The position numbers and the translations under genes are program-made. From NCBI RefSeq assembly GCF_025151045.1, contig NZ_CP102285.1:1426001-1490000 (forward strand): a stretch of DNA of 64,000 nucleotides, written 5' to 3'. Source of the stretch: Parabacteroides johnsonii DSM 18315. Lineage in GTDB: Bacteria; Bacteroidota; Bacteroidia; Bacteroidales; Tannerellaceae. The notes under the pieces are model-generated. The model had not been told where the DNA came from, made no database searches, and worked only from the letters and a program-made list of their open reading frames with translations. This document shows, one piece after another, positions 61,521-64,000 of this stretch. Within the stretch, counting starts at the first letter, position 1. The number at the start of each line of letters is the position of its first letter.

Positions 61521-64000
61521 ATGGAAAGAAAAAGAGTTTACACATTCGGAAATGGAAAAGCCGAAGGTAAAGCGGATATGAGAAATCTGCTGGGTGGTAA
61601 GGGTGCTAACCTTGCCGAAATGAATCTGATTGGTGTTCCGGTTCCTCCGGGATTCACTATTACCACAGAAGTATGTTCCGAATACTATGATTTAGGAAAA
61701 GACAAAGTGGTTGAACTGTTGAAATCAGATGTCGAAAAGGCAATTGCCAATATCGAGACGTTGATGAATTCAAAGTTTGGAGATGTGGCCAATCCATTGT
61801 TGGTATCCGTTCGTTCCGGTGCCCGTGCGTCTATGCCGGGTATGATGGACACGATCCTGAACTTAGGTTTGAACGATGAAGTGGTGGAAGGGTTGAGCCG
61901 TAAGACGAACAATCCCCGGTTTGCATGGGATTCATATCGCCGTTTCGTACAGATGTACGGAGACGTCGTATTGGGTATGAAACCGACCAACAAGGAAGAT
62001 ATCGATCCGTTTGAAGCAATCATCGAAGAAGTCAAGGAAGCGAAAGGTGTTAAGCTGGATAATGAGCTGGATGTGGAAGATCTGAAGGTTCTGGTCGCTA
62101 AATTTAAAGCAGCTGTCAAGGCTCAGACAGGTAAAGATTTCCCAACTTCCGCTTATGAACAACTTTGGGGCGCCATCTGTGCTGTGTTTGACAGCTGGAT
62201 GAACGAACGTGCCATCCTCTATCGTAAGATGGAAGGGATTCCTGCCGAATGGGGTACGGCTGTCAGTGTGCAGGCTATGGTGTTCGGTAATATGGGGGAT
62301 ACTTCCGCTACCGGTGTATGTTTCTCTCGTGATGCCGGTAACGGAGAAGATCTCTTCAATGGTGAATACTTGATCAACGCACAAGGCGAAGACGTGGTGG
62401 CTGGTATCCGTACACCACAACAGATCACGAAGATTGGTTCGCAGCGTTGGGCGGAACGTGCCGGTATTTCAGAAGAAGACCGCGTCGCCAAATATCCTTC
62501 AATGGAAGAAGCCATGCCGGAAATCTATAAACAACTGGACGAACTGCAAACAAAGCTGGAAAACCATTATCATGATATGCAGGATATGGAATTCACCGTA
62601 CAGGAAGGAAAACTGTGGTTCCTGCAAACCCGTAACGGAAAGCGTACCGGTGCTGCAATGGTTAAAATTGCAATCGATTTGTTGCATCAGGGTATGATTG
62701 ACGAGAAGACGGCATTGAAACGTATCGAACCGAATAAACTGGACGAGCTGCTTCACCCGGTATTCGACAAGGTGGCCGAAAAACAGGCGAAAGTTTGGGT
62801 GAAAGGATTGCCGGCATCTCCGGGAGCGGCAACGGGACAGATCGTGTTCTTCGCCGATGATGCAGCAAAATGGCATGCTGACGGAAAGAAGATCGTAATG
62901 GTCCGTATTGAAACATCCCCTGAGGATCTGGCTGGTATGGCTGTTGCCGAAGGTATCCTGACTGCTCGTGGCGGTATGACTTCGCACGCTGCCGTTGTTG
63001 CACGCGGTATGGGTAAATGCTGCGTATCCGGTGCCGGTGCTTTGGAAATCGATTATAAGAATAAGACAGTCGAGGTTGATGGCGTCAAACTGAAAGAGGG
63101 CGACTATATTTCTATCAACGGTACGACTGGTACAGTTTATGTCGGAAAGGTAGAGACGAAGGCTGCCGAACTGTCTGGTGATTTTGCCGAATTGATGACT
63201 TTGGCAGATAAATATACGAAATTACAGGTTCGTACGAATGCCGATACTCCGCACGATGCTACGATTGCACGTAGTTTTGGTGCCGTAGGTATTGGTTTGT
63301 GCCGCACGGAACATATGTTCTTCGAAGGTGAAAAGATTAAAGCTATGCGTGAAATGATCCTGGCGGAAGATGCAGAAGGACGTAAGAATGCACTGGCAAA
63401 GATCCTTCCTTACCAAAAGGATGACTTCAAAGGTATTTTCAAGGCAATGGCAGGTTGTCCGGTAACCGTGCGTCTGCTCGATCCTCCTTTGCACGAATTC
63501 GTTCCTCATGATCTGAAAGGTCAGGAAGAAATGGCGGAAGCAATGGGCGTATCGGTTAAAGAAATTCAGAAACGCGTAGAATCACTTTGCGAACATAACC
63601 CGATGTTAGGACACCGTGGTTGCCGCTTGGGTAATACATATCCTGAAATCACAGAAATGCAGACACGTGCCATTTTGGGAGCCGCTCTCGAGCTGAAGAA
63701 AGAAGGTATCGAAGCTAAACCTGAAATTATGGTTCCGCTGACAGGTATCTTATACGAATTCAAGGAACAGGAAAAAGTAATCCGTAAAGCAGCCGCACAA
63801 TTGTTCGAGGAAATGGGAGACAGTATCGACTTCAAGGTTGGTACAATGATAGAAATTCCGCGTGCCGCACTGACTGCAGACCGTATCGCTTCTTCTGCCG
63901 AGTTCTTTTCGTTCGGAACAAATGACTTGACACAGATGACCTTCGGTTATTCGCGCGATGATATCGCTTCTTTCCTGCCGGTTTACTTGGAAAAGAAGAT
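61521..64000 (+). CDS. ppdK: Pyruvate phosphate dikinase, 3' end outside window
   Basis: 826 codons are visible of about 900; the frame is still open at 64000. N-terminal ATP-binding domain (GGKGANLAEMNLIGVPVPPG, VSVRSGARASMPGMMDTILN), the swivelling phospho-His domain with GGMTSHAAVVARGMG (His about 491 here) and the C-terminal PEP/pyruvate barrel (GLCRTEHMFF, GCRLGNTYPEI, FFSFGTNDLTQMTFGY). It interconverts pyruvate, ATP and Pi with PEP, AMP and PPi, a central step in anaerobic Bacteroidales glycolysis and gluconeogenesis. Confidence 0.97.
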   Translation, partial: MERKRVYTFGNGKAEGKADMRNLLGGKGANLAEMNLIGVPVPPGFTITTEVCSEYYDLGKDKVVELLKSDVEKAIANIETLMNSKFGDVANPLLVSVRSGARASMPGMMDTILNLGLNDEVVEGLSRKTNNPRFAWDSYRRFVQMYGDVVLGMKPTNKEDIDPFEAIIEEVKEAKGVKLDNELDVEDLKVLVAKFKAAVKAQTGKDFPTSAYEQLWGAICAVFDSWMNERAILYRKMEGIPAEWGTAVSVQAMVFGNMGDTSATGVCFSRDAGNGEDLFNGEYLINAQGEDVVAGIRTPQQITKIGSQRWAERAGISEEDRVAKYPSMEEAMPEIYKQLDELQTKLENHYHDMQDMEFTVQEGKLWFLQTRNGKRTGAAMVKIAIDLLHQGMIDEKTALKRIEPNKLDELLHPVFDKVAEKQAKVWVKGLPASPGAATGQIVFFADDAAKWHADGKKIVMVRIETSPEDLAGMAVAEGILTARGGMTSHAAVVARGMGKCCVSGAGALEIDYKNKTVEVDGVKLKEGDYISINGTTGTVYVGKVETKAAELSGDFAELMTLADKYTKLQVRTNADTPHDATIARSFGAVGIGLCRTEHMFFEGEKIKAMREMILAEDAEGRKNALAKILPYQKDDFKGIFKAMAGCPVTVRLLDPPLHEFVPHDLKGQEEMAEAMGVSVKEIQKRVESLCEHNPMLGHRGCRLGNTYPEITEMQTRAILGAALELKKEGIEAKPEIMVPLTGILYEFKEQEKVIRKAAAQLFEEMGDSIDFKVGTMIEIPRAALTADRIASSAEFFSFGTNDLTQMTFGYSRDDIASFLPVYLEKK

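Overview
The window looks like chromosome of a gut Bacteroidales bacterium, most likely Parabacteroides or a close relative. This rests on Bacteroidetes-type promoters (-7 box TAnnTTTG), a two-domain HU-like DNA-binding protein, DUF5686 and BamA-like outer-membrane proteins, and a Bacteroidetes tyrosine integrase and MobV relaxase. No tRNA, rRNA or CRISPR array was found. The species call is inference.

Layout. 1-2258: AT-rich pair of overlapping genes, the C-terminal part of a STAND/NACHT-like NTPase with a pentapeptide-like tail and a divergent RelA/SpoT-fold protein; this is a candidate defence module cut by the window edge. 2562-3596: decayed ISL3-type insertion sequence. 3608-18045: accessory redox and detoxification region, nearly all on the minus strand (aldo/keto reductase, SDRs, iron alcohol dehydrogenase, flavodoxin, two decarboxylase-cupin fusions, PatB-like lyase, MATE pump, acetyltransferases, ABM protein, AraC regulators). 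Five minus-strand promoters here share one operator design, so the region looks like a local AraC-type regulon. Several members are decayed. 18218-24468: two plus-strand AraC genes, a flavin-oxidase-like gene, a DJ-1-like gene, a flavodoxin relic fused to an AraC relic, and a divergent AraC/EamA pair.

24536-41800: mostly core-like genes. A phased repeat precedes an HU-like gene. Then come a thiamine operon (thiD, a TenI-like gene, thiE, thiC) behind a TPP riboswitch, outer-membrane proteins, a PAS histidine kinase, a YtrA-type GntR/ABC operon with its palindromic operator, and a thioredoxin-fold protein without its CxxC.

41874-59111: membrane-bound uptake [NiFe] hydrogenase (small and large subunits, cytochrome b, protease) with hypE, hypD and hypC in one direction, and hypF, hypA and later hypB in the other. 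hypA and hypB are separated by about 6.9 kb holding a GC-rich mobilizable element (integrase, small DNA-binding protein, oriT-like hairpin, MobV relaxase) and a set of AT-rich single genes (macro domain, two unknowns, a MORN-like protein). Two copies of a roughly 140-bp MITE lie at 35984-36131 and 45956-46095.

59191-64000: ADP-forming acyl-CoA synthetase and the first 826 codons of pyruvate phosphate dikinase, which runs off the window. All functional statements come from reading translated motifs by eye; no database search was run.
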